From positions 1 through 27,106 of the forward strand of contig JBBQNM010000032.1 of assembly GCA_038329895.1 (NCBI GenBank): a stretch of 27,106 bases of DNA, written 5' to 3'. The position numbers were made by a program, and so were the translations under genes. The notes beneath the pieces were generated by a model. The model was not told the DNA's origin. It did not search any database and saw only the letters and a program-made list of their open reading frames with translations. Each line of letters opens with the position of its first letter. Position 1 is the stretch's first letter. This document shows, piece by piece, positions 1-8,323 of the stretch. Source of the DNA: Mayfieldus sp038329895. GTDB taxonomy: Bacteria > Actinomycetota > Thermoleophilia > Solirubrobacterales > 70-9.

Positions 1-1112
1 GCGAGCAGCTGCACGCCCTCGAACCAGTTCGAGCGGCCCTCCTGGGTGACGTAGTTGGCGAGCAGCACCGCGAACAGCAGCCCACCGAGCTCGAAGCCGT
101 TGAACACCAGGGGCATCGGGCCGGGGCCGATGAAGAACGAGCAGAGCACGAGCACCGGCGCCACGAAGAGCGCGATCTGGGCGCCAGAGCCGATCGCGAT
201 GTTGACCGCAAGGTCCATCTTGTCCTTGCGCGCGACAAGCACCGCGACCCAGTGCTCGGCCGCGTTGCCGACGATCGCCACCACGACGGCCCCGATGAAG
301 AACTCCGAGAGCCCGATCGATTGCGAGGCCTCGCTGATCGAGCCGACCAGCACTTCCGACATCACGCCGACCGCGACGCCGGCGATCGCCAGCATCAACA
401 CCGATGTGCGCACAGACCAGCCCCAGGTGTCCTCGTCCTCGTATTCGGGGTTGAAGACGTCGCGGTGGGTCCGCAGCGAAAAGACGAGCCCCGCCACGTA
501 GACGAAGATCAGCACCGCGGCCACGACTACCGACAGGTGCTCGACCGTGGAGCCGAAAGCGACCCGCTCGGCGCCGGGAGCGGGCAGGCCCCTGCCCTCG
601 ACCAGCTCAAAGATGCCGGGCATCACGAGCGCGGTCGCCGCCGCGAGCAGCATCGTCGTCTGCACGCTGACACCTGTCTGGTCGAATTTCTGCTCCTTGC
701 GCCCGATGCCGCCGACGAAGAACGCCGCCCCCATCACCAGCAGCGTGTTGCCGATGATCGAGCCGACGAGGGAGGCCTTGACCACCTCGTGCAGGCCCTG
801 CCCGAGCGCGAACAGGGCGATGATCAGCTCCGGCGCGTTTCCGAAGGTGACGTTGAGAAGCCCGCCGATCCCCGGTCCCGAGCGAGCCGCGAGCTCCTCG
901 GTCGCGCGGCCCATCAGCGCCGCCGTGGGGATGATCCCCGCCGCCGAGGTCACGAACACGATCCCGGCCGAGGCATTCGCCAGGTCGAGGACGATCGCCA
1001 CCGGCATCAACGGCACCAGCAGGTAGGGCCAGCCCTGGCCGAAGAAGAAAGCCGCGTTCAGCCGCGGCGTGCGCGAGGGCTCCACTATTGCGGCCGCTCC
1101 GCGGCCTGACAT
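1..1112 (-). CDS. Ca2+/H+ antiporter (CaCA/CAX family), C-terminus cut by window edge
   Basis: Integral membrane cation/proton exchanger that probably exports Ca2+ in exchange for H+. I translated it from the reverse complement: about 370 residues are present and the frame is still open at base 1. The two inverted-repeat signature motifs of the family are present, GNAPELI at residues 91-97 in the alpha-1 region and GNAAEH at 282-287 in alpha-2, each with its essential Glu. Several hydrophobic segments surround them, and an acidic loop (NPEYEDEDTW, about 221-230) separates the halves as in CAX proteins. The last visible residues (ANYVTQEGRSNWFEGVQLL) match the usual C-terminal end of the family, so only a short tail should be missing. 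The start is the ATG at 1112; an in-frame GTG at 1085 is a shorter alternative. No good Shine-Dalgarno sequence is visible. Family assignment is firm; the exact ion is inferred. Confidence 0.9.
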   Translation of the reverse strand, partial: MSGRGAAAIVEPSRTPRLNAAFFFGQGWPYLLVPLMPVAIVLDLANASAGIVFVTSAAGIIPTAALMGRATEELAARSGPGIGGLLNVTFGNAPELIIALFALGQGLHEVVKASLVGSIIGNTLLVMGAAFFVGGIGRKEQKFDQTGVSVQTTMLLAAATALVMPGIFELVEGRGLPAPGAERVAFGSTVEHLSVVVAAVLIFVYVAGLVFSLRTHRDVFNPEYEDEDTWGWSVRTSVLMLAIAGVAVGVMSEVLVGSISEASQSIGLSEFFIGAVVVAIVGNAAEHWVAVLVARKDKMDLAVNIAIGSGAQIALFVAPVLVLCSFFIGPGPMPLVFNGFELGGLLFAVLLANYVTQEGRSNWFEGVQLL

Positions 1113-1170
1113 GCATGACGCGTCGCTAGCCGCTCCGCGTGGAACATGGCGAGCAGCCTAGGGCAACGAG

Positions 1171-1195
1171 AAGACCCCGCCTGTGCGGGGCCTTC
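1171..1195 (-). terminator. Intrinsic terminator-like hairpin after the lipoprotein gene
   Basis: Read on the minus strand, AAGGCCCCGC and GCGGGGTCTT form a GC-rich stem around a 4-nt loop, followed by TCTCGTT. It lies 24 nt past the stop codon of the lipoprotein gene and before the start of the antiporter gene, so it probably separates the two units. The U-tract is poor. Confidence 0.6.
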
Positions 1196-1218
1196 CACTC
1201 AATCGCTTGTGGTGGACG

Positions 1219-2325
1219 CTAGGGCGCCAGCGCCGAGCAGGCCTGCAGGTCGGCGGCGCTGTTCGCCTTCGAGACGCAATTGAGGTACTTCTGCGCCTGA
1301 GCGGCGCTCGCGCCGCTCGCCCCGCTGGGCGGCGTGGGCAGCGCCGGCACACTGCCGCCCCCTCCGCCTGCACTGCCCCCGAGTGCACCGAGTCCACCGA
1401 GCGCGCCGAGGCTGCTCGGGCTGACGCCGAACTGCTGCAGCAGGGCGCTGAACGGCTGCGGGTTCGAAGGCGCCTCGATCGTCTGCGACTCGTTGACCTT
1501 GCCAAGGGTGATGTCGAACTTCAGATTGAGCTTGTTGCCGCCCTGCTGGACCACGATCGAGATCGTGAGTCGGCGCAGGATGTGGTCGTCCTTGCCCGAG
1601 TAGAGGTCGAAGTGGGCACTCTTGATCTGCTTCTTGACCTGGTCGAGCTGACCGGCCGAGGGCAGCTGCGAGGTGTCGAGTCCGCCAAGGCCGCCCAGGG
1701 TGCTGGCGTTGGAGAGCGCCGACTTCAGCGAATCGACCACCTTGCCGACGTCGAGATCGCCGGAGACGTGCTGGGTCGAGGTGCCCTCGACGTCAGCGTC
1801 GCCCTCGTCCTTGAGGTTTGTCAGCAGGTCCTGCGGACTGCTGATTCCGAGCTGCTTGAGCGCCGCGCCGGCGCTCTGCTTGCTCTGGCCCTGCTTCGAT
1901 CCCGATTGCGCGAGGAGCTGCTTGTACTGGTCGAACAGGGATTGGTCGACCTCGTAGTCGGTCCCCTTGTAGTTGACGAACGCCGAGTCGCCGGTCGAGA
2001 TCAGACCGCCATCGAAGCTGGTGCTCTTGCCGCTCTGGGCCTTGGCGTCGAACTTGAGGCTGAGGTCGAGCTTCGGGACCTTGGTGGCGCCCTGGCTCTC
2101 GAACGGCCCGCTGAGCGTTGCATCAAGCGTGCCGGCCCCGGGTCCGGAGACGTCGGCCTTGAGGCTCAGATTGACATCTGCGCTGGTCAGCTTCTCGTGG
2201 CCCGAGCCGAAGGTCTGATTGATCACGTCTTGGGGGCTCTCGCTCCCGCCGCCGCCGCAGGCGACGAGCGCCGTGGCGAGCACGGCGAGGACTGAAATCG
2301 CGAAAAGCAGTCGGAATCGGGTCAA
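1219..2325 (-). CDS. Putative lipoprotein of unknown function
   Basis: A 368-residue exported protein with a lipoprotein signal peptide: basic start (TRFR), hydrophobic stretch (LLFAISVLAVLATA) and lipobox LVAC followed by GGGGS. The mature part alternates short amphipathic strands typical of LppX/LprG/LolA-like lipid-binding folds (for example VNLSLKADVSGPGAGTLDATLSG), with a Gly/Ser/Pro-rich segment near the C-terminus (about 315-340) and a conserved-looking ending with two cysteines (YLNCVSKANSAADLQACSAL). The fold is a guess from strand pattern only and no function is claimed. The start is TTG at 2325, because AAGGAG lies 7 nt upstream and the signal peptide then begins correctly; the frame stays open to 2385 but that would add 20 residues before the signal. 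Followed by a terminator-like hairpin. Confidence 0.8.
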   Translation of the reverse strand: MTRFRLLFAISVLAVLATALVACGGGGSESPQDVINQTFGSGHEKLTSADVNLSLKADVSGPGAGTLDATLSGPFESQGATKVPKLDLSLKFDAKAQSGKSTSFDGGLISTGDSAFVNYKGTDYEVDQSLFDQYKQLLAQSGSKQGQSKQSAGAALKQLGISSPQDLLTNLKDEGDADVEGTSTQHVSGDLDVGKVVDSLKSALSNASTLGGLGGLDTSQLPSAGQLDQVKKQIKSAHFDLYSGKDDHILRRLTISIVVQQGGNKLNLKFDITLGKVNESQTIEAPSNPQPFSALLQQFGVSPSSLGALGGLGALGGSAGGGGGSVPALPTPPSGASGASAAQAQKYLNCVSKANSAADLQACSALAP

Positions 2326-2332
2326 GAGGAAG

Positions 2333-2338
2333 CTCCTT
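2333..2338 (-). promoter_or_regulatory. Shine-Dalgarno AAGGAG that fixes a TTG start
   Basis: AAGGAG on the minus strand, 7 nt before the TTG at 2325. It decides the start of the lipoprotein gene against the longer open frame. Confidence 0.75.
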
Positions 2339-2434
2339 GCTGACTGAGGTCGATCGGGCGCGGCCTGCCTACCGCGAGCGGGCACCCTAGCGCACCATTC
2401 TGAGCGCCGCGCAACCCTGCCTGGACGATGGCAT

Positions 2435-2440
2435 TAGGCT
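2435..2440 (+). promoter_or_regulatory. TANNNT -10-like box (TAGGCT), possible leaderless promoter
   Basis: TAGGCT ends 9 nt before the ATG of the ArsA-type gene, which has no Shine-Dalgarno sequence. One of six such boxes in the window at 6-9 nt. It lies in the 124-bp divergent gap shared with the lipoprotein gene. Confidence 0.35.
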
Positions 2441-2449
2441 CATTCGTCC

Positions 2450-3649
2450 ATGCGGCCACGGACGATCCTCTACACGGGCAAGGGTGGTGTCGGAAAAACC
2501 AGCGTCGCCGCCGCCACGGCGCGTATGTGCGCACGAGCGGGCCTGCGCACGGTGGTGCTCTCCACCGATCCGGCTCACAGCCTCTCGGACTCCCTCGAGG
2601 TGCCGCTCGGGCCCGAGCCGACGCCCGCCGGGGACCGCCTCTGGGGTCAGGAGGTGCGCGCCCAACGCGAGATGGAGGCCAACTGGGCCGCAGTCCAGGA
2701 GTGGCTCGGCAAGCTGCTCGCCGATCGCGGAATCGAGCGCGTGCGGGCCGAGGAGCTGACCGTGCCGCCGGGGATGGACGAGCTGTTCTCCCTGCTTCAG
2801 ATCAAGCGCCACCATCAGCGGGCCGAGTTCGACGTCGTGATCGTCGATTGCGCGCCGACCGGCGAGACGCTGAGGCTGCTCGGCTTCCCCGACATCGCCC
2901 GCTGGTGGTTGGAGCGGGTTTTCCCGTGGGAGCGGCGCCTGGTCGGCGCGGCGCGGCCGCTGGCCCGCACCTTCGACGTGCCGCTTCCCGGGCCGGAGGT
3001 CTTCGACGAGGTGCAGCGCCTGGTCCGCAACATGATCGAGATGAACGCGATCCTCCGCAATCGCGAGCACTGCTCGATCCGGCTCGTCCTCAACCCCGAC
3101 CGGATGGTGATCAAGGAGGCGCAGCGCACCTTCACCTACCTCAACCTCTACGGCTACCTGACCGACGCCGTGATCGTCAACCGGATCTTCCCCGACGACG
3201 TCGAGGGCGGCTACTTCGACGCCTGGCTCGGCCGCCAGCGCCAGCACCTGGAGGAGGTTCGCGAGGGCTTCGCCCCGGTCCCGGTCCTCACCTCGCGCTA
3301 CTTCGAGGAGGAGGTGGTGGGGTCGGCGATGCTCGACCGGCTCGGCGAGGAGCTGTTCGAGGGCGTCGCCCCCGAGCGGGTTCTGCACTCCGAGTTGGTC
3401 CACGAGCTGAGCACGGAGGGCGACGTGGCGACTCTGCGGCTGCGGATCCCCTTCACCGAGAAGGCCGGGATCGATCTGAAGAAGGTCGGAGACGAGCTGA
3501 TCGTCTCGGTCGGCGGCGAGAAGCGGACTATCATCCTGCCCTCCGCGCTCGCCGACCACAGCCCGTCGGGGGCAAGCTTCGAGGCGGGGACGCTGAAGGT
3601 GACGTTCGACGATGTCCGATCCCCAAGACCACAGCCAGAGCGGGTTTGA
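2450..3649 (+). CDS. ArsA/GET3-family ATPase with C-terminal HSP20-like domain
   Basis: A 399-residue soluble P-loop ATPase of the ArsA/GET3 (SIMIBI) class. The deviant Walker A GKGGVGKT is at residues 10-17, the switch I motif DPAHS at 40-44 and the switch II region DCAPTGET at 133-140. The last 75 or so residues (from about 322) read as the ArsA-HSP20 beta domain (VATLRLRIPFTEKAGIDLKKV, then VGGEKRTIILP). The cysteine cluster that binds arsenite in classical ArsA and the CxxC of GET3 are absent, so neither arsenite export nor tail-anchored protein insertion should be assumed. No arsB or arsenic regulator is nearby. The start is the ATG at 2450 with the P-loop at the expected distance. The 3' end overlaps the next gene by 38 nt, suggesting translational coupling. 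Client and partner are unknown. Confidence 0.88.
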   Translation: MRPRTILYTGKGGVGKTSVAAATARMCARAGLRTVVLSTDPAHSLSDSLEVPLGPEPTPAGDRLWGQEVRAQREMEANWAAVQEWLGKLLADRGIERVRAEELTVPPGMDELFSLLQIKRHHQRAEFDVVIVDCAPTGETLRLLGFPDIARWWLERVFPWERRLVGAARPLARTFDVPLPGPEVFDEVQRLVRNMIEMNAILRNREHCSIRLVLNPDRMVIKEAQRTFTYLNLYGYLTDAVIVNRIFPDDVEGGYFDAWLGRQRQHLEEVREGFAPVPVLTSRYFEEEVVGSAMLDRLGEELFEGVAPERVLHSELVHELSTEGDVATLRLRIPFTEKAGIDLKKVGDELIVSVGGEKRTIILPSALADHSPSGASFEAGTLKVTFDDVRSPRPQPERV

Positions 3650-4004
3650 GCCTGGCGGGGCGGCCGGGCACGACCCCGGCGCCGAGGCCCAGCGCTTCTG
3701 GGGTGAGTACGCGCACCGCACGCGGCCCGGCGGGCAGCGTGAGGATCGCGGGCCGGCAGGCGAGACCGGCAACGGGCACGGCTCTGCCCCCGCTCACTCG
3801 CACGAGTGCCTGGAGTGGTGCCCGATCTGCCGCACCGCCGACGTCCTGCGCGCCTCGACCCCGCCCGAGCTGCGCGATCAGATCCAGGGCCTCCAGCACG
3901 ACGCCCTGGTGACGCTGCGGGCGCTGCTCGACGCCTACATCGAGCGGGTCGGCGAGAGCCAGGCTCGCGGCGGCTCACCGGTCGAAGACATTCCGATCGA
4001 GTAG
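3612..4004 (+). CDS. Small Cys/His protein coupled to the ArsA-type ATPase
   Basis: A 130-residue protein I cannot name. Residues 1-60 are Gly/Pro/His-rich and probably disordered. The centre carries a compact putative metal site, H64-E-C66-L-E-W-C70-P-I-C73. The rest is a predicted helical region (about 84-115, LRDQIQGLQHDALVTLRALLDAYIERV). Its ATG lies inside the last 38 nt of the ATPase gene, so the two are surely co-expressed; the protein may be an adaptor or cofactor-binding partner of the ATPase, which is inferred from position alone. It ends 9 nt before the convergent deacetylase gene. The start is supported by the overlap and by the absence of earlier in-frame starts with better context. 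Confidence 0.75.
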   Translation: MSDPQDHSQSGFEPGGAAGHDPGAEAQRFWGEYAHRTRPGGQREDRGPAGETGNGHGSAPAHSHECLEWCPICRTADVLRASTPPELRDQIQGLQHDALVTLRALLDAYIERVGESQARGGSPVEDIPIE

Positions 4005-4013
4005 CGCTTCAGG

Positions 4014-4703
4014 TCAGCTCTGTGCGTCCGCGGGGCCGCGGACCGGTACCGGCCGCAGGCCCAAGTCGCGGACCACCTCGATGATCCGCGGAAGGGCGCT
4101 CGCGGTCGCCCGCCAGCACTCCGAATCACTGTAGTGGTCGGCGTCGTGGAGGAGGATGACGTCGCCTCCCTCGAGCCCACGGGTCGCGTCGGAGGCGACC
4201 GAGCTGCCGGTCGCTCGCCCCCGCCAGTCGCGGCCCCACCGCGACCACAGCAGGGGCTCGCAGGCCGAACGGTTGACGGTTCGCAAGCCGACCGCCGAGA
4301 AGATCCCGTACGGCGGGCGGTAGAAGGGGGTCGCGCGGCCGGTTGCCTCCTCGATCGCCTCCGCCCCGCGCTGCAGGTCGTCGCGGATCTGCCCCGGGGT
4401 GAGCCGCAGCTGGTTGCGGTGGCGATCGCCGTGCAGCTGGACCGCATGTCCGGCGGCGACGATCTCGGCGGCCAGCGAGGGATTTCTGCGCACCTGCTCG
4501 CCGACCAGGAAGAAGGTGGCGCCGACCCGCTCGCGATCGAGCACCGCGAGGACCGCCGCCGTGCCCGCGGGGTCCGGGCCGTCGTCGAAGGTGATGGCGA
4601 CGGCCCCCGGGTCGGTCAGCCGGGTCGGGATCCGCAGCGCGGCGGCCAGCCCCGGGACCAGCGGCGCCACCGACGGCAGTGCGTGGCCGGCGAGTAGACC
4701 CAA
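4014..4703 (-). CDS. Polysaccharide deacetylase (NodB/CE4 family)
   Basis: CE4 metal-dependent deacetylase, presumably acting on N- or O-acetylated cell-wall or capsular sugars outside the membrane. All main NodB motifs are visible: TFDDGPD (catalytic Asp and metal Asp, residues about 38-44), HGDRH (metal His pair), RPPYG (groove motif) and LLHD near the C-terminus. A hydrophobic N-terminal stretch (LGLLAGHALPSVAPLVPGLAAAL) may be an anchor or the end of a signal. The start is uncertain: the frame is open to 4898, deep inside the divergent membrane-protein gene. TTG 4703 avoids that overlap, while GTG 4838 and GTG 4670 are alternatives, none with a clear ribosome-binding site. The catalytic domain is intact whichever start is used. 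Compare the NodB-like domain without catalytic motifs in the fusion protein at 5561-8323. Confidence 0.87.
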   Translation of the reverse strand: MGLLAGHALPSVAPLVPGLAAALRIPTRLTDPGAVAITFDDGPDPAGTAAVLAVLDRERVGATFFLVGEQVRRNPSLAAEIVAAGHAVQLHGDRHRNQLRLTPGQIRDDLQRGAEAIEEATGRATPFYRPPYGIFSAVGLRTVNRSACEPLLWSRWGRDWRGRATGSSVASDATRGLEGGDVILLHDADHYSDSECWRATASALPRIIEVVRDLGLRPVPVRGPADAQS

Positions 4704-4732
4704 GGCTGCCCCGGCGCCGACCGCGGCGCTCC

Positions 4733-4738
4733 TATGAT
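4733..4738 (+). promoter_or_regulatory. TATGAT -10 box, possible leaderless promoter
   Basis: TATGAT matches the -10 consensus at five of six positions and ends 9 nt before the ATG at 4748. The gene has no Shine-Dalgarno sequence. The same spacing occurs at 2435 and 10071. Confidence 0.45.
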
Positions 4739-4747
4739 GGCTCGGCC

Positions 4748-5662
4748 ATGCCCCAGTTCGCGCTCGGACTCGCGGCGGCCTGCGCAGCCTCGGTTTGCTT
4801 TGACGCCGCCGTCGCGCTTCAGGCGCTCGAGACACGCGCGGTCCCGTCCGAATACTCGATGCGGCCGACCCTTCTCGCGCGTCTGCTGCGACGCCCACGG
4901 TGGCTGGCGGCTACAGCGCTCGCGATCCTCGGCTTTCCCTTCCAGGTGCTCGCCCTGTCCCAGGTTCCGATCAGCGTCGTGCAACCGGCACTCGCCACCG
5001 GATTGCTGCTCCTGCTGGTGCTCGGCGTGCGGATCCTCGGCGAGACGGTCGGCAGGCGCGAGGTCCTTGCCACCCTTGCGATCGTTGTCGGCGTCGCGGG
5101 CGCCTCGCTTGCCGCACCCGAGGAATCCTCCACGCACGCGGGAGCGGTCGGGCTGGCGCTGGTGCTCGGGCCGCTCGGCGCGCTGGCGGCGGCACCTTTC
5201 GCGCTTCGGCGCTGCCCCGCCTGGTTGATGGTGCTCGGCGCCGGCTGCGCGTATGCATGGACCTCACTCGGCGCCAAGGTGCTCGCCGACGAGCTCTCGT
5301 CGGGCGCCGTGCTGGTGGGGGTCGGGTGGCTGGCGATGATTGGCATCGCGGCGCTCCTCGGCCTGCTGGCCGAGATGTCGGCGCTGCAGCGCCGCCCGGC
5401 GGTGGCCGTCGCTTCGACCGTGTTCGTAGTCCAGGTTGCCGTGCCGGTCGCGGTGGCGCCGCTGATCGGGGGCGAGTCGTGGGCGGCGACCCCACTGCAC
5501 GGGGGAGTCCTGGTCGCCTGCCTGCTCGTGGTGATCATCGGCGCGGTGGCGCTGATGCGCTCACCCGCCGTCTCGAGCCTGATTACTACTGCGGCGCCAG
5601 AGGGTCTGGACGGGGACGGCCCGCAGGCCCCGACTGTTGATCTGGAACACCAGCGAGCGTAG
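4748..5662 (+). CDS. DMT/EamA-like multi-pass membrane protein
   Basis: A 304-residue membrane protein with about nine or ten hydrophobic segments arranged as two repeats, as in the drug/metabolite transporter superfamily. Typical pieces are the first span (LGLAAACAASVCFDAAVALQAL), a short basic loop (RLLRRPRW), then LSQVPISVVQPALATGLLLLLVLGVRILGE, a common pattern in actinobacterial DMT/NIPA-like proteins. Substrate unknown. The start is the ATG at 4748, where the first span begins; the frame is open upstream to 4679 but that adds only a non-hydrophobic basic stretch. The last 102 nt overlap the 3' end of the convergent fusion gene (5561-8323). Residues after the last span (about 283-304) are hydrophilic and may exist only because of that overlap. 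Confidence 0.8.
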   Translation: MPQFALGLAAACAASVCFDAAVALQALETRAVPSEYSMRPTLLARLLRRPRWLAATALAILGFPFQVLALSQVPISVVQPALATGLLLLLVLGVRILGETVGRREVLATLAIVVGVAGASLAAPEESSTHAGAVGLALVLGPLGALAAAPFALRRCPAWLMVLGAGCAYAWTSLGAKVLADELSSGAVLVGVGWLAMIGIAALLGLLAEMSALQRRPAVAVASTVFVVQVAVPVAVAPLIGGESWAATPLHGGVLVACLLVVIIGAVALMRSPAVSSLITTAAPEGLDGDGPQAPTVDLEHQRA

Positions 5663-8323
5663 GGCCCGCCCGGGTGCCGTCTCTCCATCGTTCAGCGTCG
5701 CCTCCACCACCTGCCCGGGGGCGACCGATCCAAGCGACCCCCCGCTGTACTTGACGGCTCCGGCCACCGGGATCGCTCCCGCCGAGTGGGCGAGCAGGTA
5801 CTCGCCAAGCGTGAAGCCGTCCGCGGGTGGGGCGAACAGGAAGTGACCGTCGAACCCGAAACGCCTCGCGGTCCTCTTGAGGTCCTTCCTCGTCGCCATC
5901 CAGTGGACGGGTCCGCCCGACGCAAGCGCCGGTAGCGCACTGTCCCCGAACCGCCGCAGCTGCGCGCGGGTCGCGGCGGTTGGTCGGCTCTCGACCGCGA
6001 ACGAGGCCGCCGCACCGCCCCGGTGGAGCTGCTGCGAGAAGCGCGGAATCCTTCCGGCCGGAGCGCGGACAAGCAAGCCGACGTCGGGCCCCAGTGCCGG
6101 GAAGCTCGTCGTTGGCCGAGCATGCAGCGGGCTTGCTAGGACGTTGTAGGACTCGTCGGTCCCGAGCACCCAGGCCAGGAGTGCGACCGTCACCACCGTC
6201 GCGGTGGCGATCCGGGTCAGGCGCAGCCGCCAGGAAGCCAGCGGCTCGGCCCGGCGCGAGGTGGTGCGCGCCACCGTGGCAACCGTCGGCAGCGCCGCAC
6301 AGGAGAGGTCGGGGCGGCGGGGCTCGGCGATCGCCTCCGTCAAGGCCTGCGCCAGCTCCTCGCGCGAGCGAGCGGTCCGCGCGAGGCCGAAACGCTGGTA
6401 TGCGCGGTCGTTGACCCTGATGTGCCCGACCCTGAAGCCGAATGACACCACCCGGCAGCCGCGGATCAGTGCCTCGAGCACGGTCAGCCCGGCGGTCGAG
6501 TGCACGAGCACGTCGGAGGCGGCGAGGTAGTCGCTCATTCGATCGGTGAAGCCGACGACCCGCAGCCGCGGCTCTTCGGCGAAGCGCCGGACGATGCGGG
6601 AGCGCACGCGCTCGTTTCGTCCCGCGATACAGACGACGGCGCCCGGGTTGCGCTCCAGCGCCGCCTCGATCGCTCCTGCCAGGTCCCCCACTCCCCAGCC
6701 CCCGCCCGAGACCAGGATCACCGGCCCCTCCTCGGGAAGGCCGAGGCTGCGGCGGGCCTCTCCGGTATCCGCTGGCTCGAAGAACGTCGGCGAGGTCGGC
6801 GGCCGCGCCCAGGTGACGCTGTCCGGGCCGGCGAACGCCTCGACCTCCTCGATCGACTCGCGGTGGATGACCGTGTGCATGTCGATGCCGGGATGGGCCC
6901 AGAACCGCAACCCCGCGAGGTCGGTGATCGCCGAGACGGTCGGTACGTCGAGGCGACCCCGCATGCGCAGCTCGCCGAACAGCTCGGTGGTGCCGGGATA
7001 GGTCGAGATCAGCAGGTCCGGGCGGCGGCGGTGGATCATCTTCAGCAGCCGCCGGCGCGAGAGCAGGTAGCCGAGTCTGGCGACGAACCAACGGGTCGGA
7101 GGGAAGCGGGTGAGAAGGAAGTACTGCACCTCAAACGCCCAGGGAAGCCAGTTGAAGGCGACCCAGGAGCCGTCGCGCAGGACCCAGGTGATGAACCTGC
7201 CCATCTCCGCGAGGCCGTCGACGATCGTCACCTGCGCCTCGGGCTCCTCCTCCTCGATCTCCGCGGCGATCGCGCGCGCGGGCCCGTCGTGGCCCTCGCC
7301 GATGTCGGCGGAGACGATCAGCACGCGGCGTCCGGTCGGCTTCTCCTCCCAGTCGGCGGCGTTCGCCGGGGCCGGCCGGTGACCGTTCTCGGCCGCCCGG
7401 TGACCGTTCTCCGATGTTTCGTCGGAGCGCCGCCGGTACCAGTCGAGATAGAGGTGCGCCCCTTCGCTGAACGGGGTGACGGGCGCCCAGCCCAGCTCCC
7501 TGGCCGCACGGTCGCTGGAGACCTCCTTGCCCCCGAAGTCGCCGGCGCGCGATGGCACGTGGACCAGCTCGGTACCGCCCACCGCATCGCGAACCGTCTC
7601 GGCGACCTGGAGAATCGAGATCTCCTCGCTGCCGGCGAGGTTGTAGACGCGGTTCGCGGCCTCCGGTCGCAGCGCCCGCACGATCCCGTCGGCGAGGTCC
7701 TCGACGTAGACGAAGCGCCGCGACTGCTCGCCGCTCCCGGCGATCGTCAAGGCTTCGCCCGCCATCGCCCGGCGGACGAAGGCCGAGAGGACGGTGGCGC
7801 CGCGGGCCCGCGGACCGTAGGGGATTCCGAATCGCAGGATCGTCGGCTCGAGGTCGAAGAAGCGAGCGTAGGACTGGCAGTAGATCTCGCCCGCGAGTTT
7901 GGTCGCGGTGTAGGGGTGGCGCGGAGGGGGCGTCTCGGTCTCCTCGTCGACTGCCGTCTCCGGACAGTCGCTGTAGACCCAGATCGTGCTGCCGTAGATC
8001 ACCCGCTTGACGCCGGTCAGCCGCGCTGCCTCCAGCACCGACATCACCCCGCGCGCGTTGATCTGCTCAGCCTTTCCGGGGTCGGCCTCGACCACGCCGA
8101 CGTCGGCCACCGCCGCCAGGTGGATGATCGCGTCGCAGCCGCTGAACGCGCGGCTGAGCGCCCCGGTGTTGGTGACGTCGCCGCTCACCGCCCGCACCTG
8201 CTCGCTCGGGTGGTATGGGGAGGGCTCGAGGTCGAAGATCACCGGCTCATGGCCGGCACCGATCAGCTTGTCGACGACGTGGGAGCCGATGAAGCCCGAG
8301 CCGCCTGTGACCAGCACTCTCAC
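5561..8323 (-). CDS. Trimodular fusion: NAD-sugar epimerase, MGDG-synthase-like glycosyltransferase, membrane-anchored NodB-like domain
   Basis: One uninterrupted 920-residue frame. Residues 1-300 are an extended SDR sugar epimerase/dehydratase: NAD motif GGSGFIG (7-13), Ser in YGSTIWVY (110-117), catalytic YTATK (138-142). A linker with a short duplication (ENGHRAAENGHRP, about 305-317) leads to a GT28-type glycosyltransferase (about 331-690) with the MGDG-synthase N-terminal motif SADIGEGHDGPARA and the donor-side ILVSGGGWGVGD. A single membrane span (about 704-722) follows, then about 195 residues that would lie outside the cell. This last part follows the NodB strand order (VGLLVRAPAGRIP for the TFDDGPD strand, PGQVVEATLNDGE for the LLHD strand) but lacks the metal and catalytic residues. 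The GTG start at 8323 overlaps the aminotransferase stop as GTGA. Probable role: making and transferring a modified sugar to a lipid or surface polymer. Confidence 0.82.
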   Translation of the reverse strand: MRVLVTGGSGFIGSHVVDKLIGAGHEPVIFDLEPSPYHPSEQVRAVSGDVTNTGALSRAFSGCDAIIHLAAVADVGVVEADPGKAEQINARGVMSVLEAARLTGVKRVIYGSTIWVYSDCPETAVDEETETPPPRHPYTATKLAGEIYCQSYARFFDLEPTILRFGIPYGPRARGATVLSAFVRRAMAGEALTIAGSGEQSRRFVYVEDLADGIVRALRPEAANRVYNLAGSEEISILQVAETVRDAVGGTELVHVPSRAGDFGGKEVSSDRAARELGWAPVTPFSEGAHLYLDWYRRRSDETSENGHRAAENGHRPAPANAADWEEKPTGRRVLIVSADIGEGHDGPARAIAAEIEEEEPEAQVTIVDGLAEMGRFITWVLRDGSWVAFNWLPWAFEVQYFLLTRFPPTRWFVARLGYLLSRRRLLKMIHRRRPDLLISTYPGTTELFGELRMRGRLDVPTVSAITDLAGLRFWAHPGIDMHTVIHRESIEEVEAFAGPDSVTWARPPTSPTFFEPADTGEARRSLGLPEEGPVILVSGGGWGVGDLAGAIEAALERNPGAVVCIAGRNERVRSRIVRRFAEEPRLRVVGFTDRMSDYLAASDVLVHSTAGLTVLEALIRGCRVVSFGFRVGHIRVNDRAYQRFGLARTARSREELAQALTEAIAEPRRPDLSCAALPTVATVARTTSRRAEPLASWRLRLTRIATATVVTVALLAWVLGTDESYNVLASPLHARPTTSFPALGPDVGLLVRAPAGRIPRFSQQLHRGGAAASFAVESRPTAATRAQLRRFGDSALPALASGGPVHWMATRKDLKRTARRFGFDGHFLFAPPADGFTLGEYLLAHSAGAIPVAGAVKYSGGSLGSVAPGQVVEATLNDGETAPGRALRSLVFQINSRGLRAVPVQTLWRRSSNQARDGG

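Noticed and set aside
2331..2350. TGACTGAGGT near the lipoprotein start as another copy of the GTCCTCAGTCG motif
   Set aside because: Only a partial match on the opposite strand, with no apical stem or inverted-repeat arms around it.
2428..3912. 494-residue open frame on the plus strand and a 461-residue one on the minus strand
   Set aside because: Both are alternative frames of the ArsA-type gene with low-complexity Arg/Ala/Gly composition.
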